This document shows, piece by piece, positions 1 through 12,054 of a stretch of DNA of 64,000 bases (within the stretch, counting starts at the first letter, position 1; every line of letters starts with the position of its first letter). The notes under the pieces are model-generated. The model made no database searches, was not told the DNA's origin, and was given only the letters and a program-made list of their open reading frames with translations. The DNA is from Pinus tabuliformis (taxonomy: Eukaryota; Streptophyta; Pinopsida; Pinales; Pinaceae), in NCBI GenBank assembly GCA_031772625.1, contig CM062815.1, positions 914,902,979-914,966,978 on the forward strand, in the 5' to 3' direction. The position numbers and the translations under genes were made by a program.

Positions 1-1917
1 CCACTATTGATAGCAAAGGATCTACCCCTAATGACTGCAAACCCCAAGGTACTGCCAAATGGACTCTAGATCTTTGCCCCAGAGCAATGAGTCGTAGTCG
101 ATAGGGAAAGATCCACTAGAAGGAAGGCATTAAGGCATCCTTCATTAATCTAGCACGAGTGTAACTTGTAGGCCAATAATGTGGAAGGAATCAGATGAAA
201 AAGATGTAGTAACCCGATCGAAGCACGTTTCTGATGTACACAAGATGTGGCTAGCACACGACAGAAACCCTCTGAACCAACCAATAATGAAAGCTAACAC
301 AAAGGTGAGCTATCCACCAATAGGGTCAAATGGAAACCAAGGTACTGCACGAATCCCAATGTGTGATAATGTAAGCTGATGTTGAACACAAGGGAAACCA
401 CTCAGTCAAAGACCCATGATACTGATCGATGCTGAGCACAAGGTGACCTATCAATAATGAAAATAGGGCCAGGGTGCAGCTCTAGGCTTGTCCTCAGAGA
501 AAGATGTCGTCGTCGATAAGGACAAGACCCACCAGCAAGAAGTCAATGGGGACTTTCTCAAACTGGCATGAGTAAAGGACCAATATAGCTGATGTAATGA
601 TAGACAAGACACTGACAAGCAGGGATGGTCAACTGAACAATGAGTCAAGAGACACTGCAGAGAGACCGACTCAGGCTAACTTCCCTTGAACAAAAGCACG
701 ACTCAATGTGACTATGTGGTAGCATATGATGACTATGTATACGTTCATCGTGCAGGAGGCACGAACGAACCCTCCATATGATTGGAAGAGATAACCAATC
801 GGGGGAGAACTGACTCAATAACAAGGTTAAGGCATACCTAAGTCAAACTAAATCCCTCCCAAATGGAGGAGACTTTGTTTTGAGTGCTTTGTTCAAGGGC
901 AACACGACTGACTCTAGCTGCCAAAAATAAGTGGAATTATTGTCCCGTTACCGCTCTTTTTTGGAATATAATTTTTTTTTTGTATTTTTCTTTAAGCTAG
1001 AAAAAGAATAAAAGAATGCTATAGTACAGTGGAAAGAACGAGTGCCGGTGAAATAGATGATCTAGTTCCTGGGATTGGAACATTCCTATGCTCAATGTAG
1101 GGAGGTGAAAACTGGTCAAAGACTCTCAAAGGTGTGTTCCTTCCACAGGTCAAGGTGTGTCAAGTCATAGAATTCAAGGGCATGCAAGTTTAATTTTGCA
1201 GTCGTCATGGTCAAAAGTTGGCTTAAACACGAGTCCAAGTGAAGCCGACTCAAGGCCAAAAGGTGCAAATGGTAAAAATGCAATGCAGTAGTACAACTCA
1301 ACACAAAGGAGCCTCTAGGGTATAAGGCCAGAATGAAGCGAAAAAGCAAGGAGGAATGAGTCTTCATCACATAAGTCATGGTGGGACTACAAAGGACTCC
1401 CGAACCTACTCAGATCGACGCAGCATGGGCGACAAATGTCAGTGAGGTGCTAAGTACGATGCCCATGAAAAGGATGGCTCTACCATCATGTCATGATTTA
1501 AAAATCAGTGAGTGAAGGTGGTTTACAAACCATAACATGATGGGATCAACCCTATGGCAAGTGTATCGACAAATGGATGCTAGTATGCATAATGCAACAG
1601 AAAAATGGCTTCCCTAACCTATATGCCAGTGAAAAAACGATACCTACCATGATGGGTCAACATTCATGAAATTGTCTCGAAACTGTCGAAAAAACGTCCA
1701 AAATGTCCTGAAAATCAAACCATTCTTGACATTCCAAGCTCTCAAGTTAAAAGTTACATGAGACCAAACAAAATCAAGTTTTGAAAAAAATTTCATTTTC
1801 AAAGCCTATAAAATATTTTTTGGACTCACCATTTTCACCATTTGATATCAACAAACTCTCAATGAGATATTTACAAATATACAAAATGTACAAAGAAGCC
1901 ATTGCCTAGCTGCTACT
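1..1917. other. 3' flank of old Ty3/gypsy element A, no gene recognised
   Basis: This stretch lies downstream, on the minus strand, of the integrase end of element A. It should hold the 3' untranslated part and perhaps the 3' LTR, but I could not fix an LTR edge or a second copy. Open frames here are short and match nothing I know. Two weak, diverged copies of a roughly 420-base unit can be seen: similar wording around a GTCGTAGTCGATAGGGA-like phrase near 88-135 recurs near 507-555. No RNA gene or promoter is evident. Confidence 0.4.
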
Positions 1918-3230
1918 TAAGAAAAGTACTTCTTGAGGTAGAGCCCGTTTCGGGGCTCCACCAACTTGTTTCCTTCAAAATTGATTAACTCATACAACCC
2001 TTTTTCTAAAACTTGTTTAATTATGAAGGGACCGTACCACATAGGCTTGAACTTGCCTGCCCCCAAGGCATCTTTATCTTGGTCATAGACCAAGACAAGG
2101 TCGCCTTCAGAAAAGACTCGAGGACGGACAGCTTTATCGTACTGAGTTTTAACCCTTTTCTTATGAGCCTCATTGATTGTGGCAGCATCTCGACGCTACT
2201 CATCGAGATGTTCCAAATGAAGGAGGCACTCTTCGAGACTAGAAGTCTCTGGAAGGAGCTCAACAGCTAACTTAAGAGATGGAATTTCACATTCAATAGG
2301 AAAGATAGATTCCATCCCATAAACTAACTGAAAAGGTGTAAAACCTGTAGCAATCTTTATGGAGGTTCGGTATGCCTAAAGAGCCGAATACAACATAAGA
2401 TGCCAATTGGACCGATTTTTGTCGATCGTCCTTTGCAGGATCGTCTTAAGGGTTTTATTCACTTCCTCAACCTATCCATAGGCTTGAGGATAATAAGGAG
2501 ACGAATGTTCCTGCCGGAAACCCAATTTGAGAGCGAATTCAGACATTAGTTGATTCTGGAAATGACTTCCATGGTCAGTGACAATCTCTCTCGGGATATC
2601 GAACCGTGAGATAATTTGATTAAAAAGGAACAATGCCATTTTTTCACTATCATTTTTATAAGTGAGCATGGCCTCAGCCCACTTGGTGAAGTAGTCTACG
2701 GCCATGATAATGTACTTGTGATTCGCTGCTGAAGGCGGATTACAAGTTGTAAAATCAATACCCCACTTAGTAAAAGGACCGACAGTGACAATGGGAAAAA
2801 GAGGAGCTGGATGTGCGTGCATCTTTCAAGTATAAATTTGACAAGGGTGACAACGTTTGACCGCTTCAACACAATCTTTGAAGAGCGAAGGCCAAAAATA
2901 GTCGGCACACAAGATACATTGAGTTGTAGCAAGCCCTGAAAGATGACCACCACAAGCTCCACCGTGGCAGTCATTGAGCACTGACTCTGCTTCCTCTAGA
3001 TTTAAATAGTGCCGAAGGATTAAATCAACCCCTCGACGATATAATGTATCACCAATGATAACATAATTTTTAGCCAGGTGACGTAATTTGCAACGTTCAT
3101 CCTTAGAGAAAGTAGAGGGAAACTTCGAAGTCTAGAGATAGACAATGATATCTCCATACCAAGGGTCGAGTGAAGAGATGAGGAATAAATGTTCGTCGGG
3201 AAAACTTTCCTCATAAATAGTATCCTCTCC
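1918..3230 (-). mobile_element. Element A integrase region
   Basis: The integrase catalytic core is readable on the minus strand at about 2822-2472 (KWGIDF, YFTKWAEAM, ITDHGSHF-like, YYPQA), preceded by the zinc-binding region and followed by the C-terminal block that ends near 1918. Integrase inserts the cDNA copy into chromosomal DNA. The order after reverse transcriptase and RNase H is that of Ty3/gypsy rather than copia elements. No archaeal-type RNase H frame like the one downstream of integrase in D was recognised beyond this block. Decayed; not expected to work. Confidence 0.8.
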
Positions 3231-3249
3231 ACAAGGCAGCTCGGAAATT

Positions 3250-4407
3250 AGCTCGGCAAAAACCATAGATTTCTTAGACTTGGCGAACAAGAAATCGAGA
3301 TCAAATTCTTATAAAATTACTATCCATCGATTATATTTGCCCCCAATCACTCGCCTACTAAGGAAAAATTGAAATGGATTGACCGCTGCTAAGACAAAAG
3401 TTTTGCGTAGCAAGATATAATGGCGGAGCCGCTGGACAGCATGGATAGCTGCCAAGGCCAACTTCTCAATAGGAGAATAGCGAAGTTCAGAACCTAACAA
3501 GCCTCAGTTCAAATAATAAATCACATGCTCTGTGAGAGCATCGTCTTCCTGAACGAGAACCATACCGATGGTTGATTTTGCTGCAGCGAGATATAAAAGG
3601 AAGTCCCTACCATAATCCATTGGACTCAAAAGCGGGGCAGAGACTAATGCCTTTTTCAAGGCATCGAACGACCACTGTGCAAAGTCATCCCATACAAATG
3701 GAACTCCTTTCCATAGCAAACACATAAACCCTTTAGTGATTTCAGCATAATTCGCTATAAACCGTCTTAAGAAATTAGCCTTCCCTTGAAGACTTTGAAG
3801 TTGCCGAATTGAGGACGGGGGAGGCAATTGGATTATGGCCTCTACCTTGAAGGGATCAACCCTAATTCATTTGACACAATGAACCCTAATAACCGACCAG
3901 ATGTAACTGCGAAAACACACTTATTGGGATTCAACTGGATCTTGTAAAAATGACATCACTCAAAAACCAATTGAAGATTACTAGGGTGATCAGTTCTCTT
4001 TCGAGAACGAGTAGCTAGATTGTCCAAGTATGCTTCGATGATATGTTTAATGTCGTGGAAAGAATATGACATGGCTCGGTGGAAAGTAGCTCCAGCATTT
4101 TTAAGACCAAAAGGCATCTTTCTGTATGCAAACGTACCCCAGGGACATATAAAAGTTTTCTTATGCTGATCTTCAAGACGGATAGAGATCTGATTATAAC
4201 CAGAATGAAGGAGAAAATCTCATTACCCACACACTCATCAATAATCTGATCAATGAATGGTGTGGGGTAATTATCTTTGGGACAAGCCTTGTTTAGGTCT
4301 CTAAAGTCAATGCATACTCGGATTGTTCCTTGCTTTTTATCCACAGGGACTGGATTAGAAACCCAATCGGTAAGAGGAACAGGGTATATAAAACCTGCCT
4401 TGAGCAG
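3250..4407 (-). mobile_element. Element A reverse transcriptase (C-terminal part) and RNase H region
   Basis: The block around 4344-4240 reads as a reverse transcriptase start (KKQGTIRVCIDFRDLNKACP), typical of Tat-type plant Ty3/gypsy elements. The connection/RNase H region at about 3827-3310 reads LQSLQGKANFLRRFI and then LALAAIHAVQRLRHYI, matching D. The reverse transcriptase is split by the insertion at 4408-6571, and its upstream part resumes at 6572. The internal RNase H looks non-canonical at its first catalytic motif, as is known for the Tat lineage. Several breaks. Confidence 0.8.
4403..4407. repeat. Target site duplication AGCAG, left
   Basis: AGCAG here is repeated at 6572-6576 on the far side of the insertion. 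When the insert is ignored, the flanking sequence of element A follows on directly. Confidence 0.65.
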
Positions 4408-4856
4408 TTGTTTGGTCGATTTAGTGTGTCCTAATTTGCTACATTAATTATCAATCCGGGAGTCGTAAACTGTGAAGTTTGGTGCACTATATGTGCAAGA
4501 CAACCTCTTTCTTACTTTTTGTCGTTTCCGATTTTTATGTTGTTTTGGGGGTTTTTATCTTTGTTTATCTCTCTAATGTGAATGGAAATCCTATTCCTAA
4601 GTCTCTAGAAGGAAAGTATGGATATATATTTTAAGGCAATTATGTCCTCTATAATGATTTCCAGACTTAACACTTCAGAAGGTCTTAGAACATACTAGTA
4701 ATGAAATTAATGCTTGAACAAGAATCAAAATGTGTTGCTATTCAAATCAAACAAATAATGAACTACTGATCATTAAACCATTATCTCTGCTGCTTATCTA
4801 AATACCGAAAATGAATTAAGCTACTGCACTCAAACAAATCAAAATTGCAATCTAAT

Positions 4857-5440
4857 AAAGTAAAATCAATTCACATCATTCATAGTCCAGTACCTCGCCA
4901 AGTAGTCAAAGCTATGGCTTTCGGAGATAGCGTCAATGATATGAGCAAGTTGATATCTAATTGCAGAAAAGTAAAACTAAAATCAAATTACATCATCCAT
5001 AGTCTGATACCTCGCCAGTTAGTCTAAGCTATGGCTTTCGGAGATAATCATCAATGAGATGAGCAATCTGATATCTAATTTGCAGAAAAGTAAAACTAAA
5101 ATCAAATCACAACATCCATAGTTCGATACCTTGCCAGTTAGTCTAAGCTATGGCTTTCGGAGATAATTGTCAATGAGATGAGCAATCTGATATCTAATTT
5201 GTAGAAGAGTAAAGCTAAAATCAAATCACAACATCCATAGTTTGATACCTCGCCAGTTAGTCTAAGCTATGGCTTTCGGAGATAATCGTCAATGATATGA
5301 GCAATCTGATATCTAATTTGCAGAAGAGTAAAACTAAAATCAATTCACAACATCCATAGTTCGATAACTCGCCAGTTAGTCTAAGTTATGGTTGTCGGAG
5401 ATAATCGTCAATGATATGAGTAAGTTGATATCTAAACTAA
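4857..5440. repeat. Tandem repeat, about 5 copies of a ~118-bp unit
   Basis: Each unit holds the phrase GCTATGGCTTTCGGAGATA followed by GTCAATGA(T/G)ATGAGCAA and TGATATCTAATT, and starts with AAAGTAAAA. Copies begin near 4857, 4967, 5085, 5204 and 5322 and differ by a few substitutions. The array lies inside the 2.2 kb insertion. Confidence 0.9.
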
Positions 5441-5586
5441 TTAATCAAAGCAAGTAAATGAGATTGAAATCAAAACAGAACTGGAATTAAAACTAAGAAA
5501 AGCAAAGTTAGCAGAAAGGCTAATTTCATGTCACTAGTTATTACAAAAATGGTGTAAAAATGTTCGGGCCTACTCTATCCTGAAAC

Positions 5587-5601
5587 ACACACACACACAC
5601 T
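5587..5601. repeat. AC dinucleotide microsatellite
   Basis: A short run of about seven AC units lies inside the 2.2 kb insertion. Confidence 0.8.
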
Positions 5602-6571
5602 GATCAGCGTTAACAGCAATATATAAAGCTTGTAAAATCATGAACAGGATTGAAATACCATAAAAAATGAAATATACACAGGTGGATAACTATGAAGTAT
5701 ATGTAATGGAAATAAATAAACACTACATAAAATTGTACAACAATAAGAAAAACGAAACCTCAGCGTTCAAGGGCCCTCTACACGACCTTGGTCAATAGGC
5801 TATCAGTCCAAAATTATGCTCACGCAATCATATAGAAACAAAGTCTTCTTTATATATCAAAACAAAGGAAGAATCATCTCGTACCACAGTGGGACTAGTG
5901 TCACGGCACAATAAACTTAACAGTAGAAATTACATCAACCAAAGACTAAAACTATGCGTTTGGAAACACATTATTTAAAACTACATAACTATTTTCCTGT
6001 GAAACTACGTCCACAGAAGACACGTAAAAGACAGTGTCCATGGATTTAGCATAATGGTTGTCAAGATTATTAAATCTATCAAAGGTGGCTATTGGATTTG
6101 CATCGTGGGGCAGTTGACAGCTATTAACATGACCCCAGGGATCTAGGAATGACCGTGAATCATTCACGTGTTTGAAAACAGAGTCCTGTTGCCGTAGGAC
6201 TCCTCTGTTTGACCACCTCTTGACCACCGTTGACCACGGCTTTCCTTGATGAATCCGGCTGAACCAATAGGACCTAATCCATGTCCAGGTCATTTCCAAC
6301 TTGCCCATGTGGCTTTTTTTGCCTGATGACACTTGTAACCTGGAGTTTAACAAAAACAACTGCGGAAAGTTGAATCACCTGCGGAAAGTGACCCGATTCC
6401 GTAGCGAATGAGCAAAAGCTAGTTCAAACAGCAAACCCAAAAACATAGTTAGAAAACCATTTCAATGCTCTTTTAGAATCAGTATACAATGATTTTGATA
6501 GCTTAGGAGGTCCAGGGGAGTGCAAAGAGTCTAGGAAAGTGTGTAGGAGAGATGCAGTTTCAGGGCTCAAC

Positions 6572-7697
6572 AGCAGCTTCTCTACTTCAGCTTTAATGGC
6601 TGTTGCTTTCCTAGGATTAACCGGTCGAAGCCTTTGACGAACTGGTTTGTCATTTTCATACGTCTTGATCTCATGTTGAACTATAGAAGGATCAATGCCA
6701 GGAATTTCTTCATAAGACCAAGCGAATACATCTCAAAATTGCTTGAAAAGGTCGATGCAAACTTGAATTTCTTCAGGGGAACATTCGACTCCGATGAAGA
6801 GATTCTCGATCACATTAGGGTTCCTAGAGATGTTTATAGATATCATTTTTGAAATCACCAACATATTACCTTTGGCACGAAAGTGTGCTAGAGCCAAAGG
6901 ATTTGATACCGTATAAACATCACTAGTAAAGAGCTCGGAGAACCTAGATTCTACTTCCTACAACGGAGGAAGAAAATATGAATGATGGTGTAAGTCTTCC
7001 CAAGGTCGATCTACATCCATCATTACTTCTAGGATTGCTTCTTCAGAAGGTAAAACCGTATCTAAGCAGTCCATGGCAGAGGTAGAATCAAGGGTCCAGG
7101 CCGGGGCCACATCACCATCTAACTCCTCCTCAGAGAAAGGAGTAGAATGGTTGTCTGCAGAGTTGACGATAGACTGATATTTAAGCTCTACTCCAGACAT
7201 AGGGAATGCCATTCCACTAACTTGTCCTTCATCTAATGTGGTTATAGGTGAAGGCAAGGTCCAAGGGTCTAAAAAATAATGAGTTCGGAAGAACTTTTCT
7301 CGTGAAAACTCCTTAGATCATGAAACAACATTGATTCTAGCAATAGGAGAGGGAAAATCAAAGGTACCCATCAATGAAGAATACATCCCAACTCCTAGAT
7401 TCTCAGTAGGCAAATGAGGGTTATCCACTAAAGGAACAGTAGAGTCAGAAGTTGCTTGAGGATCGATTGGACAATAATCCAATTGATCAACCTTAACGAT
7501 TTTCCCTTCATGAGGAAAGAAAATGACACGAAACAGAGTGGAAACAACGGCATCCATTTCGTATACCCAGTTCCTTCCTAAGAGGAGATTGTAGTCTAGG
7601 TCAGCATCAATGACTTCTACTTTGATATTGACGACTTTCCCCCTAACACATATGGGAAAGGCCGAGATAATCCTGTGCGCTTACGAGAATGCCCATC
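6572..7697 (-). mobile_element. Element A: linker between protease and reverse transcriptase
   Basis: On the minus strand this reads the end of protease (MDAVVSTLFRVIFFPHEGK near 7557-7500), an acidic linker with WEDLHHHSYFLPP near 7000, and the start of the reverse transcriptase region. The same order and wording occur in D (VSSVFRVIKFPHNGK and WEDLHHRSSFLP), so the identification is firm. In the related Ogre elements this linker is where an intron is known. Broken by several changes and cut by element B at its upstream side. Confidence 0.8.
7693..7697. repeat. Target site duplication CCATC of element B, left
   Basis: CCATC directly before TGTTATAG is repeated at 15797-15801 directly after the second LTR. 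The element A protease reading continues across it. Confidence 0.9.
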
Positions 7698-8760
7698 TGT
7701 TATAGACATTTTTGTGCCTAACAGCATGGAGCATGAAATGTCAATAATCTGAGGGATCCAAAGTCCCTAAACATGTTTTTCTTACCCTTAGAGGAACAAG
7801 GTCAGCAAACCACAGCACTAAAAATCAATTCTCCACCTGAAAACACTCAAAAACAGGCTATTTCTGGATCATGTCAGCTGCTCCACTGAGCATCTGCGTT
7901 GAATGTCAACTGCTCCACTCTGTACCTGCGCTGAATGTCAAATCTAATGAAGGCTACCTGCGCTGGGCGAGATTGGCCAAGTGGCACAGTCATTCTGCAA
8001 GGTGTCAACTGCCCAGGAAGCTTCCAAACTGACACTTGGGTCAAGGAATTCGCCTTGTGATGAGTAAGAGGGTCTTGGTCTCCAAGTGGAAGCAAGAATC
8101 TCCAAGTGGACTCAAGAACTGAAGATTAACTAAAGTGGGAAAGGACACTAGTCAGCTTCATGCCAGTCTCAAGATGACTCATCCTTTCTCCAAAACCCTA
8201 TATATAAATCTCTCTCATGAGGTCTAGGGAGGCTGGAATGTTGTGCAAGTAAGGAAGTGCTGTTGGTTTGAGTATAGAGCTATTGGGTGATTTGCTTGAA
8301 GGAGGTGAAGAGGAGATTTCTTTCTGCTGGGAGGTGTTGCTGGATTGGGCCTATTATGGTTGTAACCCTCTCAGAACTTTACTTCTTCTATTAATAAAGT
8401 ATTTGAGGTTCTTCTATATGCATGTGTCTTGATGATGAATTGATGCTTGTATATTTGATTTATGCTAATCCCTGAATCGATTATGGATGTATGCTTCTTG
8501 TAGTTTCCTTTTCTTGTGCTTTTACAGGATCTTTGTGTAGCTGGGCCGGTGAAAGAGCAAGGAGCTAGGAGCAAGCAGCAAGGAGTGAGGATTGGATCGA
8601 CTATTAGCGCAAGATAACGGTTAGTAGATCATCCTTCTCTTCTCTCTCTCATCTCATAAAGAAGTAATCTTGAATAGCTTTGCATTCAGTTGTTGCTGAG
8701 GTACTATCACCCTTAGAATGGGATAGGGTCATTCCATATTGGATACTTTTCCCAACAACA
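7698..8760 (+). repeat. 5' LTR of element B
   Basis: It is 1063 bp with TG...CA ends. The U3 part holds three CTGCG(C/T)TGA-type phrases near 7905, 7928 and 7961. A TATATATAAA box lies at 8199-8208, so transcription should start near 8230. A TTAATAAAG phrase at 8390 may serve polyadenylation. Near the end, CTTTTACAG/GATC (about 8528) and AACG/GTTAGT (about 8620) look like a splice acceptor and a donor. Confidence 0.92.
8199..8208 (+). promoter_or_regulatory. TATA box of the B 5' LTR
   Basis: TATATATAAA sits in the middle of the LTR and is conserved in the second LTR (15235-15243, one base different). Position is typical for an RNA polymerase II LTR promoter. Confidence 0.7.
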
Positions 8761-8763
8761 AAT

Positions 8764-8781
8764 TGGCGACTCCTCTGGGGA
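8764..8781 (+). other. Primer binding site, tRNA-Arg type
   Basis: TGGCGACTCCTCTGGGGA starts three bases after the LTR. It differs by one base from the site in C and D, TGGCGACTCCGCTGGGGA. From memory this is complementary to the 3' end of plant tRNA-Arg(ACG); Ogre elements are known to use a tRNA-Arg primer. Confidence 0.8.
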
Positions 8782-10461
8782 TCGTATCTTGTTGGTTGTT
8801 TGTGTTTTTTGCTATTCATTTCATAAACAAAGGGAGTACCGAATCGAACTGTATTTGGATCTATCAAATACAAAGTAGAGGGCAGCTACTCTAGCTCAGT
8901 TTTTTGGGCAAGTTTATGATTTGAAGAGCTGATCCACAAGGACTCTAATAAGCTCTTAGTGATAGCTTTTCATCCTCCTTTCCATCCCTTAGTGTGTCCT
9001 TGACTGATAGCTTCTGATTTGAGCAAAAACTGTGAATTTTTTAGCAATCTGTGACCCAGAAACCAAGAGAGACGAAAGTCTCGTTCTTCAGTGCAGGTTG
9101 TACAAAGGCTGTCTACATTTCAGCGCAGTTCCCGAAAGGGCTACCTGCGCTGAAGGTCAAACAGGCAGTGTTCCACCTGTGCTGGACCAGTCTTGCCTTG
9201 TGCTACTGGGGTTTCCTGCTGTTTCTTGCCTTGTTTTCACTCTTGTTTTTGCTGTTTGTTTCCAGTCAGTGTGCCTATCTGAAACCAACTTTCTTTGTCA
9301 CTATTCCGCCTCAGTTGTATAAAGAAACTGTGTTTGTTCTTTTGTATTTCTTGTGTCATTTACAGTTTCCCATAACGAAAGTGAACCAGTCTTACTGTGG
9401 CCTCTTAGATCTAGACCTGTGATTAAGTGTCGTTTTGATCTTAAGAGTTAGTTTGTTTGTTGTTCATAGCTGACTGAGCTTGTCGCTTTCGTTATATGGT
9501 TTGAATTTATATTTCTAGTGTCGAAACAAGTAAATCTTAAGGTGTCTTTCGATTTTGGACAAACTTGTTTGCTTTCGCTTGAAATTGAATTCAAAGTTAT
9601 ACAACAGCTTTCTTTTTGCGATTCATCAACATTAACAAAGAGAAAAGAAATACTTGCATTGTGCATGTGCATTATGACGGTTTGCATGTTGATTTAGGAA
9701 AATGCATTAGTGTGTGCTCTAGGATCTGTGTGAAAAGGTGTTATCTTCCTTCTCCCTCAGTAGTTAAGGTTTTCAAAGTTGAAAGATTGAAAAGCTTGCT
9801 TATCATCTTAGACTGCATTCAGGAGTGTTACTATACATCTCGTGGTGATCCATAAAGGCAAACTGCTAAACAAGATCAACCTTAAAATAAATTGAATTTA
9901 CATAACAACGCATTGAAACATAACGCAAACACATAGAGGTCTAAGCTAGAGACGTGTTCCGGCGTCGTTAAACATGATATCTTAGCGTTGAGTGGTTGGG
10001 TGATTCCTCCACGGTGAAGCGATAAGTATCAATACAGACTTGTGCTCCCACGTACCATCGCGTATATATTGGGAGACCCCTATAGGATCAAAGCCTTTAT
10101 CCATAGGAGACTGTGTCCGCCACCCTACTGATCGCAATGCAGTGAACACAGCATTCACGAAGATCGACCACTCGTACCGTAAAACGTATTCTGTGGTTTT
10201 GCGAAAGGTTTGGCACACCCTCTGCCTAGAACTCCACAGCAGTTTCTTTTGGCCTTTTTCAAACTCTATAACTGAAAAAGTCCATCCGAGCATTTGTCAC
10301 TTCGGGCTCGTTAAAACATCAAAGGAGACTAGAGTCATCTTTAGCTTTTTCTCGACTCTTAAAAAGTGAAAAAGCAAGTTGTGTCTAAGCGTCGTTATAA
10401 AATTTATTTTCAACGGAACATAATCACCTCCTATTCCCGTGTTGATCTTTAAGTTGAGAAC
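8782..10461 (+). other. Element B leader, non-coding, with structured motifs
   Basis: No gene is recognised. A nested hairpin lies at 9120-9153 (stem TCAGCGCAG/CTGCGCTGA around CCCGAAAGGG), and part of it is complementary to U3. Three further hairpins occur at 10254-10280, 10300-10324 and 10344-10375, the middle one carrying GGCTCGTTAAAA in its loop. Much of the leader (about 9900-10370) is nearly the same as the C leader at 39780-40240, which shows common descent and probably constraint. Confidence 0.75.
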
Positions 10462-12054
10462 ATGGAACGCCCCAACCAAGGAACTCCACATGATGGAAAT
10501 CCTAGTCCTTTCTCCTCTTGGGAAGAAGTTGGTGTGCCCCACACGGCCACATTGTCGCTTCCAGGACTGACAATTGGCCTGCCTATTTGGCTATTCTCAA
10601 CTAGTGTAGTTCAGAACACCATGGTTCCTGAGCAGTCGAGTCAACAGTTAGATGAGTCTAGAGCCTCCCACCAACCTTCTACTTCCTCTAACCCTTCCTC
10701 CAATCCTTCATCTTCAAAAGGTAGAGCCGGAAAAAGCCAAGCTCCCACGGAGAAGAAGGAAAAGAAGAAGAAAGAGAAGAAGAAGAAGGAGCCTAAGGCG
10801 ATTGGGGGCAAGCAAAAGACATCTAACAAAAACCCACACACAGCACAGACCGGGCCTAAATCGCCATGTGTCATATGTAGAGGAGACCATTTCCACAAAG
10901 ATTGTCCCTGTATTCCCCGGATACTAAGGGACTGGTCCCCTCGATTGCACAATTCGGGAGCTTCAACCTCTGATAGCCAGGTTGAGTGCTTACCATCAAC
11001 CAACGAAAGTGAAGGATCAAGACAAAAGGGGGGAGCAAAATCCCCCTGTAGACTGTGTGAAGGCGATCACGCCATCCACCGTTGTCCCTTCTTAGACGAA
11101 GCGAAGAGAGTTTTGGAAGATCGTCCGGTTTCACCGTTGAGACTTCCTCCTCGATACAAAAAACTCGTGCCAAGTCCTTCGTTAGTTGAAAACACAGCTG
11201 GCCCGCTCAAGTAGTCGGCTGAGGCGTCAGTCATTGAAAATGAACCTACTGAATCCAGACCAGATGAAAGTCTAAAGGTCGATACGACAGTTGACCTAGT
11301 TCTTCCTTCAGAGGTTTCATCCTCAAATGACACCGTCACTGAAGATTCATCTTCAAATGACACCCCCACCGAAGAGAATAAGGATGACACCGTCCAGATT
11401 CTTTTCATCAACACAGATTCTGATGAGCATCGGGGCAATGCGCCCATTCCTTTATCGCAGGAAGGAACATCGTCAGGATCCTATCCGGCCGTGTATTCGG
11501 TCCCACCACCAAGCAACCTGGTTGTGTCCTTTGATTGGAACCAACTGGGCAGACCCCGGTTACCAGCCAGTATACCATTCAGAATCATAGTCCAAATTTA
11601 TAGAATGGTGATGGCTGGAACTATCATTGATGAAGGGGCGTCTGTGAGTATCCTTTCCTCTGTTGCTTGGAAAGCACTAGGTTCCCCGGCGCTTTTGCCT
11701 GAGATAAGAAACCTCTCGGGCTTTGATAAAGGAACCAGTCGACCGTTAGGGATCCTTCCCAATATGCCTGTTACATTGAAAGGGAAGATCGTTCAAATGA
11801 ACGTGATGGTCGTTCAAGGACCCTTGGATTATAACCTACTCCTTGGACGGGACTATATATATTGCATGGGAGCTATAGTCTCCTCACTCTTTAGAGTAAT
11901 GTGTTTTCCACATGAAGGAAGGGTGGTCAAGCTCGTAGACCAACTTTCATTTCCGGGATCACGCATCGCAAATAGTCAAATACCAACCCTTAATGGTCTT
12001 TTCACTCAAGAAATGTCTCCACCCCCAGTCCTCATTCCCGATGAATGCGAGTGA
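10462..12054 (+). mobile_element. Element B coding region: lysine-rich segment, two zinc knuckles, aspartic protease
   Basis: The frame opening at 10462 has a short N-terminus, a Ser-rich stretch and a very lysine-rich segment near 10755-10800. Two CX2CX3HX4C knuckles follow (CVICRGDHFHKDC near 10870 and CRLCEGDHAIHRC near 11050), as in nucleocapsid. A retroviral-type protease follows near 11600-11900 (IDEGASVSILSS, then DYNLLLGRDYIYCMGA), close to the protease of A and D. The capsid-like block present in A, C and D was not found. About one or two breaks. Role, if any, would be RNA binding and processing by a partner's particle. Confidence 0.8.

Larger units (their letters stand above)
4408..6571. 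mobile_element. 2.2 kb insertion inside element A (possible solo LTR)
   Basis: The reverse transcriptase sequence of A stops at 4407 and resumes at 6572. The bases AGCAG flank the insert on both sides (4403-4407 and 6572-6576), as expected for a 5-bp target duplication. The ends read TTGTTTGG and GGCTCAAC, an imperfect inverted pair. No protein domain was recognised. It contains a five-copy tandem repeat and an AC microsatellite. Its size and TGAGCCCTGAAAC-like minus-strand start recall the E-type LTR, so a solo LTR of a related family is my best guess; a non-autonomous transposon is the alternative. Confidence 0.6.

Noticed and set aside
1116-1379. Minus-strand 87-residue frame left of element A
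   Set aside because: It has no domain and no conservation with related elements; it looks like a chance frame.
10641-11003. Minus-strand Phe-rich frame
   Set aside because: It is the shadow of the lysine-rich and zinc-knuckle coding region of element B.
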